A stretch of 64,000 nucleotides of DNA from Bacteroidia bacterium (GTDB lineage: Bacteria; Bacteroidota; Bacteroidia; B-17B0; Aurantibacillaceae): the NCBI GenBank assembly GCA_016787785.1, contig JAEUTO010000006.1:744001-808000 (forward strand). Direction: 5' to 3'. The notes under the pieces were generated by a model that saw only the letters and a program-made list of their open reading frames with translations, searched no databases and was not told the DNA's origin. Shown piece after piece: positions 36,910 to 45,177 of this stretch; positions within the stretch are counted from its first letter, which is position 1; each line of letters opens with the position of its first letter. Position numbers and translations under genes: made by a program.

Positions 36910-38160
36910 CTACGGATCTAATCTAAAATAGGTAACGTCTTTATCAGTCGTCTCAAAATAAATTAATACTTTATTCTCTTTATACATTTTATTAACTAGT
37001 TTTCTACCGAAAATTTGGTAGTTAAATTGATTGCCACCCTTGTCGTTAAAGTCCCTCCAACCGTAGCCTTGATCCTCTAAAGCTTTGAACAAGGCAACAA
37101 ATTTATCGTAGCCTGTGTTATCGTTAGGCGTTAAGTATTCTTTTAATTTTTCAGGATCTTTTAATTGTTTTCCATCCGACATAACATTTTTTATACACTC
37201 TAAAAATTTTGCCTTTCTATCTTCGGGCGCTTCAAATTTAAATGCAACTCCAGGTTTACTTTCGCATTTGGGTTGTTTTGGTTTTTTATATAATTGTGCA
37301 AATGTAAGTTCATTGCCGGTTTTAAAACCTTCTTTCGCATCTTTAATTGTTGTTAATTCTTCGAAATTTACATACCTTAAATAGGTTTCAACTACCTTGC
37401 CGGCTTCTTCTTCCTGGGAGGCCTTTACAGTTAATTTATAAGCCCCTGTGCTAGTGGGCAAACAATCAGTATCAAAATAATATCGGTTATAGGTACCGTA
37501 GAAATTTAAATAGTAAGTAGATTTAAACTCAGTCTTTTCGTATGCAATTGAATCTATACTAGAAATGTAATTAAAATTGAATGTAAACTTGTATTTATTT
37601 CCATTGTTATCAATTGTTTCGTTTTCAAATTTATTACTGATGCCTTTATTTTGCAATAATGCCTCAATAGCATTATTAACTAAAAATTTTCCATCCGCTG
37701 CTTTTTTATTAAATACATAATATCCGCCATATTGAAAGTATTTAAACTCCCATGTGTTTGTTAATACAGAGTTTTTTAAGCGTGTATAAACAACTTCAAA
37801 TGCAATAGACTTATATTCTTCATTACCTACTTTTGGGCTATTTGCTGAAAAAACCACATGGCATTCATCATCCGGGTAATTGGGTTTTGAGGCCCAGTAC
37901 AATTCCTGACAGCGTGTAGATGGGTAAGCAGAAAAATAAGAATTTTCTTCTGAGTATTTATCGAGCCATTCTTTTACTTCTTTTTTTGGCAATAATTTAA
38001 ATTGATTGGCATGCAAACCAGTTTCTTTAAATATCTGACTTTCGAATGTTGCCAAAGATACTTTTGCAAAAGCAGCATCTATACTTGGAAATGGGGGTGT
38101 TTGTGCCGTTGCACTTAATGAAATAACGAGCGCTGTTAATAGTATTTTAATTTTTTTCAT
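36910..38160 (-). CDS. exported hypothetical protein
   Basis: A 416-residue protein. The start at 38160 (MKKIKILLTALVISLSATAQ) gives a clean signal peptide; the longer open frame adds seven unneeded residues. The mature part is Lys/Tyr/Phe-rich, with an internal region of strands (TSTGAYKLTVKASQEEEAGK) and a C-terminal segment GYGWRDFNDKGGNQFNYQIF ending in a VTYFRLDP strand. I do not recognise a family. Periplasmic or outer-membrane location is inferred from the signal peptide only. Confidence 0.7.
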   Translation of the reverse strand: MKKIKILLTALVISLSATAQTPPFPSIDAAFAKVSLATFESQIFKETGLHANQFKLLPKKEVKEWLDKYSEENSYFSAYPSTRCQELYWASKPNYPDDECHVVFSANSPKVGNEEYKSIAFEVVYTRLKNSVLTNTWEFKYFQYGGYYVFNKKAADGKFLVNNAIEALLQNKGISNKFENETIDNNGNKYKFTFNFNYISSIDSIAYEKTEFKSTYYLNFYGTYNRYYFDTDCLPTSTGAYKLTVKASQEEEAGKVVETYLRYVNFEELTTIKDAKEGFKTGNELTFAQLYKKPKQPKCESKPGVAFKFEAPEDRKAKFLECIKNVMSDGKQLKDPEKLKEYLTPNDNTGYDKFVALFKALEDQGYGWRDFNDKGGNQFNYQIFGRKLVNKMYKENKVLIYFETTDKDVTYFRLDP

Positions 38161-38424
38161 AATGTGGATAATTTTTAGCAAAGTAATAGAAACTCACATC
38201 CACACACAATAACCATTAATGGGTACTGTTCTTTAAATTCGATCTGGTTATTAGTGAAAGCGCAATTAGATAATTTTAGTACTTGTAACTTTGAGCTTAT
38301 TTGACATAAAACATTTGAAACAGTTGGTCTTGGGCCAATTCACAGATAAATAAACAGACTATTAAAGATCATCTGTTTATTTAACCTCTATGGGTTTTCG
38401 ATTACTAAAATTGAGACGACACTA
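38161..38424. other. intergenic region without a gene
   Basis: The gap between the exported hypothetical gene and marR holds a 12-bp-arm hairpin near its right side and no convincing open frame or consensus promoter. Scattered AT-rich sequence only. Confidence 0.5.
38347..38383 (-). terminator. hairpin downstream of marR
   Basis: TAAATAAACAGA (38347-38358) pairs perfectly with TCTGTTTATTTA (38372-38383) over a 13-nt loop, 42 bp after the marR stop. The T-run on the minus strand is weak (TTTATTTATC), so this is a moderate terminator call. Confidence 0.5.
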
Positions 38425-39099
38425 TCAGGAATGAATTTTAGTTTTAATTATTTCGGGTAAGGGTTTATTTCTTTCATTCATAAAAATATCAAAATGAAAA
38501 TGATCTAATTTTTTGAGAATGGCATTTAAACTGTTTTTTTCCAATTCGGTTAAATTGCCCGTCATAATGGTTGAAACATCTTCTAATTTATGTAAAATTG
38601 AGAATATTGCTACTTTTCCGTCTTCTGTAATTGCAACGCGTTGACTTCTTTTATCAACCTCGTCATCAAACTGGTAAACTAAATTTTGTTTTATTAATCG
38701 TTTAATGATTTCCATACCGGTTGTTTTTTCGTGTACGTTTTTTTGTATCAATTCCGTTTTCGATAAACTTTCATGAGTTAACAATAAAATCAAATACGAG
38801 AAATCGTCTAGTGTTGATATGGATGAATCCTGCAATACTTTTTTTGCATATAATTTAGCATATCTGTAAATAAAAGTAACCAAGATGGCTATGGTTGTTT
38901 CCTGCTTATTACCTCTTTTTTGTACATCTGGTTCTAAAGCGCCGGATAGATTGCGCATCTGTAAAAAGGAAGAATCATTTGGCCTACTTATAAAATTAGA
39001 AAAGCCTTCTAAACTCATATCATCAGAATTGGGTAGCACTTGTTCGTATTCTGCTACCTTATCAATTAACTGCTTGATTAAAAGATATTTAGTTTTCAT
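38425..39099 (-). CDS. MarR-family transcriptional regulator
   Basis: A 224-residue regulator, longer than typical MarR proteins (about 150) because of an N-terminal helical extension of about 70 residues. The winged helix is in the second half: ISTLDDFSYLILLLTHESLS, KTELIQKNVHEKTTGMEIIK (recognition helix), RLIKQNLVYQFDDEVDKRSQ and RVAITEDGK (wing). It is divergent from a TonB-dependent receptor. Its own -7 element (minus-strand TAAATTTG, 39116-39123) overlaps an inverted repeat, so autorepression is likely. Confidence 0.88.
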   Translation of the reverse strand: MKTKYLLIKQLIDKVAEYEQVLPNSDDMSLEGFSNFISRPNDSSFLQMRNLSGALEPDVQKRGNKQETTIAILVTFIYRYAKLYAKKVLQDSSISTLDDFSYLILLLTHESLSKTELIQKNVHEKTTGMEIIKRLIKQNLVYQFDDEVDKRSQRVAITEDGKVAIFSILHKLEDVSTIMTGNLTELEKNSLNAILKKLDHFHFDIFMNERNKPLPEIIKTKIHS

Positions 39100-39115
39100 T
39101 TACTTAATTTTAATA

Positions 39116-39123
39116 CAAATTTA
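39116..39123 (-). promoter_or_regulatory. -7 element (TAAATTTG) of marR
   Basis: Minus-strand TAAATTTG, an exact TAnnTTTG match, 16 nt before the marR ATG. It overlaps the left half-site of the operator at 39117-39155. Confidence 0.5.
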
Positions 39124-39155
39124 GTAATTTTTTAGTACAAATACATACTAAATTT
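39117..39155. promoter_or_regulatory. MarR operator candidate with three half-sites
   Basis: AAATTTAGTA (39117-39126) and TACTAAATTT (39146-39155) form perfect 10-bp inverted arms. A third half-site TTTAGTA lies at 39131-39137, so the inner palindrome TTTAGTA-N8-TACTAAA spans 39131-39152. The latter has the size of usual MarR sites. The array covers the marR -7 element and the region just upstream of the receptor promoter. Confidence 0.7.
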
Positions 39156-39179
39156 TCGTTTTTTGACATTTATTTGTTC

Positions 39180-39187
39180 TATATTTG
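39180..39187 (+). promoter_or_regulatory. -7 element (TATATTTG) of the TonB-dependent receptor gene
   Basis: Exact TAnnTTTG match, 29 nt before the ATG at 39217. Its -33 region abuts the right half-site of the MarR operator. Confidence 0.6.
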
Positions 39188-39216
39188 CGTCATATTAGAA
39201 CAAAAATGTATTAAAT

Positions 39217-41655
39217 ATGAAAACAAAAATTTATGTATTATTAATACTGGTCTTAACAGCAACAAGGGGATTTTCTCAAATTAACGGTGTTATTCGCGGG
39301 AATGTAAAAGATAAAAATACTCAGGAAACAATTATTGGCGCCGTCATATCTGTAGATGGAACAACCAATGGAACTGCAACAGACATTGATGGAAATTTTA
39401 AGATTAATGTGCCCGTTGGTACTTATAATTTAAAGGCATCTTATTTAGGCTTTACTACTTTAATTAAGTATAATATTTCGGTTACTTCCGGCAATGCGCA
39501 AACCGTTAATTTTGAATTAGAAGCAGCTTCATCGGATCTTAACGAAGTAACGGTAACTTTTGACAAAGGTAAATCAGCCGTTGCCACTGATATGATCACG
39601 CCTTTATCGGTTCAACAATTAACAACAGAAGAAATTAAAAGTAATCCGGGTGGAAGCTTTGACGTTTCTCGGGTGGTGCAAACGCTACCGGGTGTTGGTG
39701 GCTCGGGAGGTGGTGCTGCGAGAAATGACATTATCATTAGAGGTGGGGCGCCAAACGAAAATGTTTATTACGTTGATGGCATTGAAATTCCGGTATTAAA
39801 TCATTTCCAAACACAAGGTAGTTCGGGTGGGGCACAGGGTATTTTAAATGTGTCGTTTATTGAGGATGTTAAGTTAAGTTCCTCTGCTTTCGACGCAAAA
39901 TACGATAACACGTTAGCTTCTACATTTATAATTAAGCAACGTCAGGGAAATCCGGAAAAACTATCGGGTAATGTGAGGGTAAGTTTTACGGAGGCTGTAG
40001 CAACGCTGGAAGGTCCTTTAGGAAAGAAAACAGATTTCTTGATCTCAGGTAGGAAATCATATTTGGATCTACTATTCAAATTAATTGATTTACCGATTCG
40101 CCCAAATTTCTATGACTTTCAATATAAGGTAACGCATAAGTTTAATGATAAAACAACGTTAACTGCCCTGGGAGTTGGAGCAATTGATAATTTTTCTTTT
40201 GGCACAACAAGAAATACAACTCCGGAAAATGAATATTTCCGCAGATCGTTACCTATTATTAACCAATGGAATTACACTACAGGTTTTACATTAAAACGCT
40301 TAATTAATAAGGGCTATATTAATTTTGCTCTTAGTCGGAACATGTTCAACAATCAACTCGATCGTTTTGAAGATGCTCAATACAATGATGAGACAAAAAG
40401 AAATTTCAAATTACGTTCTCAGGAGATCGAAAACAAATTTAGAATGGATGTAAATAAATACATTGATGGTTGGAAAATTTCTTACGGTGCAGTAGGGCAG
40501 TATGTAAAATACAATACCAACCTCTTTAATAAATTATCTAGTACTATTTATGATAGTACAGGTAATGTTATTTTCCCAGGGCTTAGTTTGAATTTTAGAA
40601 GTGATATGGAGTTTTTTAAATATGGTGCCTTTGGACAAGTTGCAAAAAATATATTTAACGAAAAATTGCTGGTCTCACTTGGATTGAGAACCGATATGAA
40701 CTCATTTATAAAGGATGGAAACAACCCTTTAAATGCGCTTTCGCCAAGATTCTCCATGGCCTATCATGTAACTAAAAAGTTCGACATTACCGGATCTGTT
40801 GGCACCTATTATAAAATTCCTACTTACACCAGTTTAGGCTATAAAGATGCTAATGGCGAGTTTGTCAATAAGTCGATGAAGTATATCCAGTCTAATCACT
40901 ATGTGTTAGGAACTCAATTTTTACCCAACGAAGCATTGCGATTTACCTTAGAGGGCTTTTACAAACAATACAATAACTACCCGGTGTCAAAAGCAAACGG
41001 AACATCTTTAGCTAATCAGGGTACAGACTTTGGTTCAATAGGTAGTGAAGCCATTCAAAGTACCGGAAAAGGCGAAACCTATGGCGTTGAATTTTTTGTG
41101 CAACAAAAACTCGTTAAAAAAATATTTTATGTTTTTAGCTATACCTATGTAAGAAGTCGTTACTCGGGTATTGATAATAAATTAATTGCTTCTTCCTGGG
41201 ATAACCAGCATTTAATTTCTACTACCTTAGGATATAAATTTGGTAAGAATTGGCAATTAGGATTAAAATACAGATTTGCAGGTGGAACGCCATATACACC
41301 GTTTGATCTAAATGCTTCGCAACAAAATTTTGCTTTACTGGGAACAGGAATACTGGATTATAGTAATATTAATACGCTGCGTTTAAATAACTTTAATCAA
41401 TTGGATTTTAGATCGGATAAAAAAATAAATTTCAAAAAAACAAGTCTTAATTTATTTATTGATTTTCAGAATGTATTAATGTCCGTACAATATGGCGCGC
41501 CCTATTATACATTTAAGCGAACTGCTGATAACTCGGGCTTTGAAACAACGGATGGCAAGCCATTAAAAACGGATGGCTCTAACGGTATTCCCATAATTTT
41601 AAAGAACGAAAGCAAAACGGTTACACCTTCTATTGGCTTTACGTTTGAATTCTAA
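39217..41655 (+). CDS. TonB-dependent receptor
   Basis: An 812-residue outer-membrane receptor. Signal peptide to about 20 (ATRGFSQ), CarboxypepD_reg-like domain (about 24-108: IRGNVKDKNTQETIIGAVIS, VPVGTYNLKASYLGFTT), plug domain (about 118-240: GGSFDVSRVVQTLPGVGGSG, NDIIIRGGAPNENVYYVDGI, SSAFDAKYDN) and a barrel to the C-terminus, which ends in an aromatic residue (PSIGFTFEF). It takes up a ligand that cannot be named; there is no SusD gene beside it. It is divergent from marR across an operator-like array, so expression probably responds to the MarR ligand. Confidence 0.93.
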   Translation: MKTKIYVLLILVLTATRGFSQINGVIRGNVKDKNTQETIIGAVISVDGTTNGTATDIDGNFKINVPVGTYNLKASYLGFTTLIKYNISVTSGNAQTVNFELEAASSDLNEVTVTFDKGKSAVATDMITPLSVQQLTTEEIKSNPGGSFDVSRVVQTLPGVGGSGGGAARNDIIIRGGAPNENVYYVDGIEIPVLNHFQTQGSSGGAQGILNVSFIEDVKLSSSAFDAKYDNTLASTFIIKQRQGNPEKLSGNVRVSFTEAVATLEGPLGKKTDFLISGRKSYLDLLFKLIDLPIRPNFYDFQYKVTHKFNDKTTLTALGVGAIDNFSFGTTRNTTPENEYFRRSLPIINQWNYTTGFTLKRLINKGYINFALSRNMFNNQLDRFEDAQYNDETKRNFKLRSQEIENKFRMDVNKYIDGWKISYGAVGQYVKYNTNLFNKLSSTIYDSTGNVIFPGLSLNFRSDMEFFKYGAFGQVAKNIFNEKLLVSLGLRTDMNSFIKDGNNPLNALSPRFSMAYHVTKKFDITGSVGTYYKIPTYTSLGYKDANGEFVNKSMKYIQSNHYVLGTQFLPNEALRFTLEGFYKQYNNYPVSKANGTSLANQGTDFGSIGSEAIQSTGKGETYGVEFFVQQKLVKKIFYVFSYTYVRSRYSGIDNKLIASSWDNQHLISTTLGYKFGKNWQLGLKYRFAGGTPYTPFDLNASQQNFALLGTGILDYSNINTLRLNNFNQLDFRSDKKINFKKTSLNLFIDFQNVLMSVQYGAPYYTFKRTADNSGFETTDGKPLKTDGSNGIPIILKNESKTVTPSIGFTFEF

Positions 41656-41800
41656 AAGCTTGAAAATCGAAGAAAAATATTAACTAATGCCCGAATTCAT
41701 TGAACTTAATTAAATATTTTAGGCAAGTAGTATTTTGATAAAGTGAGATACAACCTGAAGGTTTTTGAAATTGCCTTTTCAAGAGCAATAATTACAACGA

Positions 41801-43258
41801 TTAACCTTTTTTCAGGTTGCTTAAGCCCTTATCAATATACTTTTCTGTAGGCATTAAAGCTGTTTGTATTCGTTTAGCGTAATGTATAGAATCTAAAATT
41901 TCTTTTTGCTTTTCGTCTACCAAATGTTTTTGTTGAAGAATGATGGCATTGGCTTTTTGTTTTTGTTTATAGCCACGTAAAATAAATAAAGCCAGTACTA
42001 ATACTAAACCAAAACCTACAATAAAATAATTACGTTCAGTTTCTTTTTGTTTTAATTCTTCTTTTGCAATGGCATCTTTTTTATCCTGTTCTGCTTTTGT
42101 TTCAAGTTCTTTTTTCTCGTATTCGTACTGCATCTGCTTTTTTACAGCAGCTTTCTGAGTTTCCCGATTATTAATGCTATCTCCCATTTTAATTTCCAAT
42201 GCATACATTTCAAAAGCCTCTTTATACTTGTTTTGTTTTTGAAAGATCAACTTAAGGGTTTTTGCCGATTTTTTAATTTGCTCGGGAAAGCCCAATTCTT
42301 TGGCTATCTCCATTGCCCTGTTAGCAAATACTAAAGCCTCTTTAGTTTGCCCTTTTTTTAATGTAAGATTGGCAATGCTGTTTAAAGAATACACCATTCC
42401 TCTTTTATCACCAAGTTCTTCTCTGATCTTTAAACTTTTGAAGCGGTACTCGAGTGCTTTTGATTTGTCGCCCTGGACATCATAGGCGCCCCCAATGTTA
42501 TGTAAAGACTCTGCCAAGCCAATTTTATCGCCAATCTCTTCTCTGATCGTATAACTCTGTTGGTAGCAATCCAACGATTTCGAAATTTCACCCTGGTCTT
42601 TATAGATCGTGCCAATATTGTTTAAAGAACCAGCCATTCCTTTTTTATTACCAACCTCTTTTTGGATCTTTAAACATTTGTAAAAATAATCTAATGCCTT
42701 TTGACTATCGCCTTGACCATAATAAATAATCCCAATGTTGTTTAATCCCGATGATATTCCTTCTTTAAACCGAATTTCTTCAGAGATCTTTAGGCTTCTG
42801 TGATAATAATCCAATGTCTTTGGGATGTCGCCTTGTAGACCATACACGCCCCCGATGTCGTTTAGAGAAGCTGCCATTCCTTTTTTGTCCCCAATCTCTT
42901 CCTGGATCTTTAAGCTTCGGCGATAGTAATTTAAAGCCACGGGGATGTTGTTTTTTTCCAATGCGAGAGAACCGGTTCTAAATAAGGTAACAGCGAAGTA
43001 TTTTAAGTAAAACTTTTTAGGTTCCGAATTAGCAGAGATGTTTTTTTCTGTAAGTTGTTTTAATTGCTCAATGTAGTCCGGTAAAATAGCATCATTGTCT
43101 TCAGCTTCAAGCAATGCGTTTAAAATAGTACACCTCGATGTATCCTGCTTTGCGTTTTTAAGAGCGAGTTTTAGCGAATCTAAACGCGGCGTTTGGGCTA
43201 TAACAATGGCGTGAAAAAATAGTACCACTATTATACTATTTACAACTCTTTTGATCAT
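41801..43258 (-). CDS. TPR membrane protein ending in a SpoIIE-type linker (paralogue)
   Basis: A 485-residue protein. Signal peptide (VVNSIIVVLFFHAIVIAQ), then about seven TPR units of 40 residues, five of them close copies (LKIQEEIGDKKGMAASLNDI, GGVYGLQGDIPKTLDYYHRS). A coiled coil (KKELETKAEQDKKDAIAKEE), one transmembrane helix (YFIVGFGLVLVLALFIL, near residue 418-436) and the cytosolic tail HLVDEKQKEILDSIHYAKRI with QTALMPTEKYIDKGL follow. Like 28166-29587 it stops within the linker that usually precedes a phosphatase domain. The 145-bp gap downstream contains no remnant of such a domain that I can read. Confidence 0.82.
   Translation of the reverse strand: MIKRVVNSIIVVLFFHAIVIAQTPRLDSLKLALKNAKQDTSRCTILNALLEAEDNDAILPDYIEQLKQLTEKNISANSEPKKFYLKYFAVTLFRTGSLALEKNNIPVALNYYRRSLKIQEEIGDKKGMAASLNDIGGVYGLQGDIPKTLDYYHRSLKISEEIRFKEGISSGLNNIGIIYYGQGDSQKALDYFYKCLKIQKEVGNKKGMAGSLNNIGTIYKDQGEISKSLDCYQQSYTIREEIGDKIGLAESLHNIGGAYDVQGDKSKALEYRFKSLKIREELGDKRGMVYSLNSIANLTLKKGQTKEALVFANRAMEIAKELGFPEQIKKSAKTLKLIFQKQNKYKEAFEMYALEIKMGDSINNRETQKAAVKKQMQYEYEKKELETKAEQDKKDAIAKEELKQKETERNYFIVGFGLVLVLALFILRGYKQKQKANAIILQQKHLVDEKQKEILDSIHYAKRIQTALMPTEKYIDKGLSNLKKG
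42370..42960 (-). repeat. five 120-bp DNA repeats encoding TPR units
   Basis: The TPR gene contains about five exact-length 120-bp periods with strong nucleotide similarity, for example around the motif encoding IREE(I/L)GDK at 42400, 42520, 42640, 42760 and 42880. Each period encodes one 40-residue TPR. Such arrays can gain or lose units by recombination. Confidence 0.75.
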
Positions 43259-43290
43259 AACGTTAAATATAAAGTTATTGGTGGTTAAAT

Positions 43291-43322
43291 CAAAAAAAAG
43301 TCCTTCGATGATTAAGGGCTTT
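43291..43322 (-). terminator. intrinsic terminator after the exported SRPBCC gene
   Basis: On the minus strand AAAGCCCTT pairs with AAGGACTTT (one G-U pair) over an 8-nt loop, followed by a run of T residues (plus-strand A-run at 43292-43299). Confidence 0.75.
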
Positions 43323-43388
43323 AACTAAAAGCATCCGAATTCCTCTATTTATTCAGCTTTTTTATTGCTTTTAAAGCGATCATGAATT

Positions 43389-43940
43389 TTAATTCTCACA
43401 CCTAACCTTTAAAGCCTCATTCATTTGATTAAATCCCTTCAACGTATTTTCATCCAACATTTTTTTTATAAGAGGAATTAAAAGGCCCTTAAATCTTTCA
43501 AACTGAATAAAAGTAGTAGTACCGTCCTTGTTATCTCTAATTAAAAAGGTATGCTCCCCATCAAATATACCTTTAATGAACAATTTACCTATCCATCTTA
43601 ATTGACGCGCTGAATCGAATGCCAAAACTTTAGGTTTGAATATCATCCCTTTTTTGCCCGGAGGCGTAAGCAACACTTCTATGCTGCCTCCTACAATTGG
43701 TGACCCTTTTAGTGATTTAATAAATGGGTTCCAGGAAGGATACTTTTCAAAGTTTGTAAATTCTTGCCATACTTTTTCGGGAGACGCATTGATGGTGATC
43801 TCTGAATAAACAAGTTTTCCTTTTTTAATGATCTGGCCTTTTGTAATAGAATCGTTTGTTGTTTTCATGTTTTTTGGGTTTTGAGCTCCTATTGCTGTTG
43901 TTATTAATAGTGCTAAGAGCAGATTTAACTTTAGTTGCAT
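43389..43940 (-). CDS. exported SRPBCC-family protein
   Basis: A 183-residue protein. Starting at 43940 gives the signal peptide MQLKLNLLLALLITTAIGAQ; the longer frame adds eight residues. The mature part is a START-like fold: LVYSEITINASPEKVWQEFT, NFEKYPSWNPFIKSLKG, PPGKKGMIFKPKVLAFD, RWIGKLFIKGIFDGEHTF, and a C-terminal helix. Signal peptides are unusual for SRPBCC proteins but this combination (polyketide-cyclase-like) occurs. It is 78 bp downstream of the crp-like gene. Confidence 0.82.
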   Translation of the reverse strand: MQLKLNLLLALLITTAIGAQNPKNMKTTNDSITKGQIIKKGKLVYSEITINASPEKVWQEFTNFEKYPSWNPFIKSLKGSPIVGGSIEVLLTPPGKKGMIFKPKVLAFDSARQLRWIGKLFIKGIFDGEHTFLIRDNKDGTTTFIQFERFKGLLIPLIKKMLDENTLKGFNQMNEALKVRCEN

Positions 43941-44018
43941 AGTTTTTAATTTTCTATGATACAAAGTTGCGTTAAAGCGAAGCCCTAAAACGATAACATA
44001 AGATAAGAAAAATGGAAT

Positions 44019-44597
44019 CTACTTTTTTGCCACTCTGTTACGAATTCTGCTCATACTAACCGGGGTAATACCCAGATAATTGGCAATATAGTGTTGAGGA
44101 ACTCTTTCAATGATCTTAATTTTATTTCCTTTGATCAGTTCAAGGTATCTTTCTTCCGGACTTAACATAAGCAGTCCAACCATTCTTTCTTCCAAACCAA
44201 TAGCAATATACTCGGCTATAAGGCGGCCAAATTTTTGCCAGGTCATGCTCTTTTCAAACAGATCTTGAAAAATGGTATACGGAAATACAATAAGTACACA
44301 ATCACTCAGGGCTTCTATAGAAAGTTGAGAAGGTTGTTTGGTTATACAACTGATGTATGAGGTTACAAAATGATTTTCAAAATAGAAATAAGTGGTCTTC
44401 TCTTCACCATCCTTAAGGTAATAATGCCTTAGCATTCCTTCCAACACAAAACCGACATCGTTAGAGGCCTTACCAATTTCAGCTAGTAGTTCATGCTTCT
44501 TAAGTTTTCTGATTTCTAGATGTGGAACGAGTAAATTCCAATCGTCATCAGATAAGCTGATAAACCTTTCTATACTGTTTCGCAAAGAGGAATACAT
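44019..44597 (-). CDS. Crp/Fnr-family transcriptional regulator
   Basis: A 192-residue regulator. The cyclic-nucleotide-binding-like beta-roll occupies about 15-115 (KKHELLAEIGKASNDVGFVL, EGMLRHYYLKDGEEKTTYFY). A short HTH lies at the C-terminus (VPQHYIANYLGITPVSMSRI, RNRVAKK). Residues for cAMP binding are not conserved, as in many Bacteroidota members. The start at 44597 (MYSS) was chosen, 2 nt after the stop of the upstream membrane-protein gene; two further in-frame upstream codons starting at TTG are possible. Confidence 0.88.
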   Translation of the reverse strand: MYSSLRNSIERFISLSDDDWNLLVPHLEIRKLKKHELLAEIGKASNDVGFVLEGMLRHYYLKDGEEKTTYFYFENHFVTSYISCITKQPSQLSIEALSDCVLIVFPYTIFQDLFEKSMTWQKFGRLIAEYIAIGLEERMVGLLMLSPEERYLELIKGNKIKIIERVPQHYIANYLGITPVSMSRIRNRVAKK

Positions 44598-44599
44598 GA

Positions 44600-45019
44600 T
44601 CAAACCAGTTTTTTGTTTACAAATGCGATTGCTAAACCCATTGTTCCAACCGAGATTCCCGCCCCCAGAATGTCAAAAACAACAACACTAAAATTTGAAT
44701 AAAAATTGGTAGTAGCATACCAGTATGTATCTGCCATCACAGCAACTAACACACCAACTGTTGAACCAATTAAAAAGGCTTTAGCTAAATTTTTAATATT
44801 TAAATGGTTCACGAGTATATAACTCATTAGCACTGCATAGGCGGTGCAAGACACAATTAAAAACAATAAACTAGACTGCTCTGGCGATTTTTTAAATCCT
44901 TCTAACTGGGTTGTATTTAGAGACGTGTAATTTCCTAATACAAATTCAAAAACAAACCATCCAAAAACAAAGTAAATTGCAGTACCAACAAAGGTAGTTA
45001 TTAATAGTTTCTTGATCAT
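44600..45019 (-). CDS. four-helix membrane protein (DUF1761-like)
   Basis: A 139-residue integral membrane protein with about four hydrophobic helices: LLITTFVGTAIYFVFGWFVF, LLFLIVSCTAYAVLMSYILV, AFLIGSTVGVLVAVMADTYW and VVFDILGAGISVGTMGLAIA. Size and the early GWFVFxxxxGNY-type loop resemble the DUF1761 family, with moderate certainty. It is in an operon with the Crp-like regulator (2-nt gap) and has no assigned function. Confidence 0.65.
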   Translation of the reverse strand: MIKKLLITTFVGTAIYFVFGWFVFEFVLGNYTSLNTTQLEGFKKSPEQSSLLFLIVSCTAYAVLMSYILVNHLNIKNLAKAFLIGSTVGVLVAVMADTYWYATTNFYSNFSVVVFDILGAGISVGTMGLAIAFVNKKLV

Positions 45020-45052
45020 GAACAACAAAGGTAAAATTTAACAACCAATCTT

Positions 45053-45097
45053 TTAAATAAAAAGACTCCAAAAAAAGTCGCCCTTTTTTGGAGTCTT
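45053..45097 (-). terminator. terminator downstream of the serine aminopeptidase (copy A module)
   Basis: AAGACTCCAAAAAA (45062-45075) pairs perfectly with TTTTTTGGAGTCTT (45084-45097) over an 8-nt loop, with a T-run on the minus strand. It directly follows the conserved 62-bp core of copy A. Confidence 0.85.
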
Positions 45098-45159
45098 GTA
45101 CCCTACGGGTTAGATTTATCGAACTTTATTGATGATTTTGAGCGACTTAGGATTCTGAA
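45098..45159. repeat. conserved 62-bp module, copy A
   Basis: Begins GTACCCTACGGGTTAGAT and shares nearly all positions with 46541-46602 (differences at a handful of bases). It lies directly after the stop of the aminopeptidase gene and before terminator A. On the minus strand it could encode a peptide ending SLKIINKVR before TAA, followed by ACCC-GTA-GGGT, a small hairpin. Confidence 0.8.
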
Positions 45160-45177
45160 AAATAGTATTCAAATACG

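Noticed and set aside
41751-41819. Long inverted repeat CAACCTGAA...TTCAGGTTG near the end of the TPR gene
   Set aside because: The arms are 51 bp apart, one is inside the coding region and no T-run follows on either strand; probably chance.
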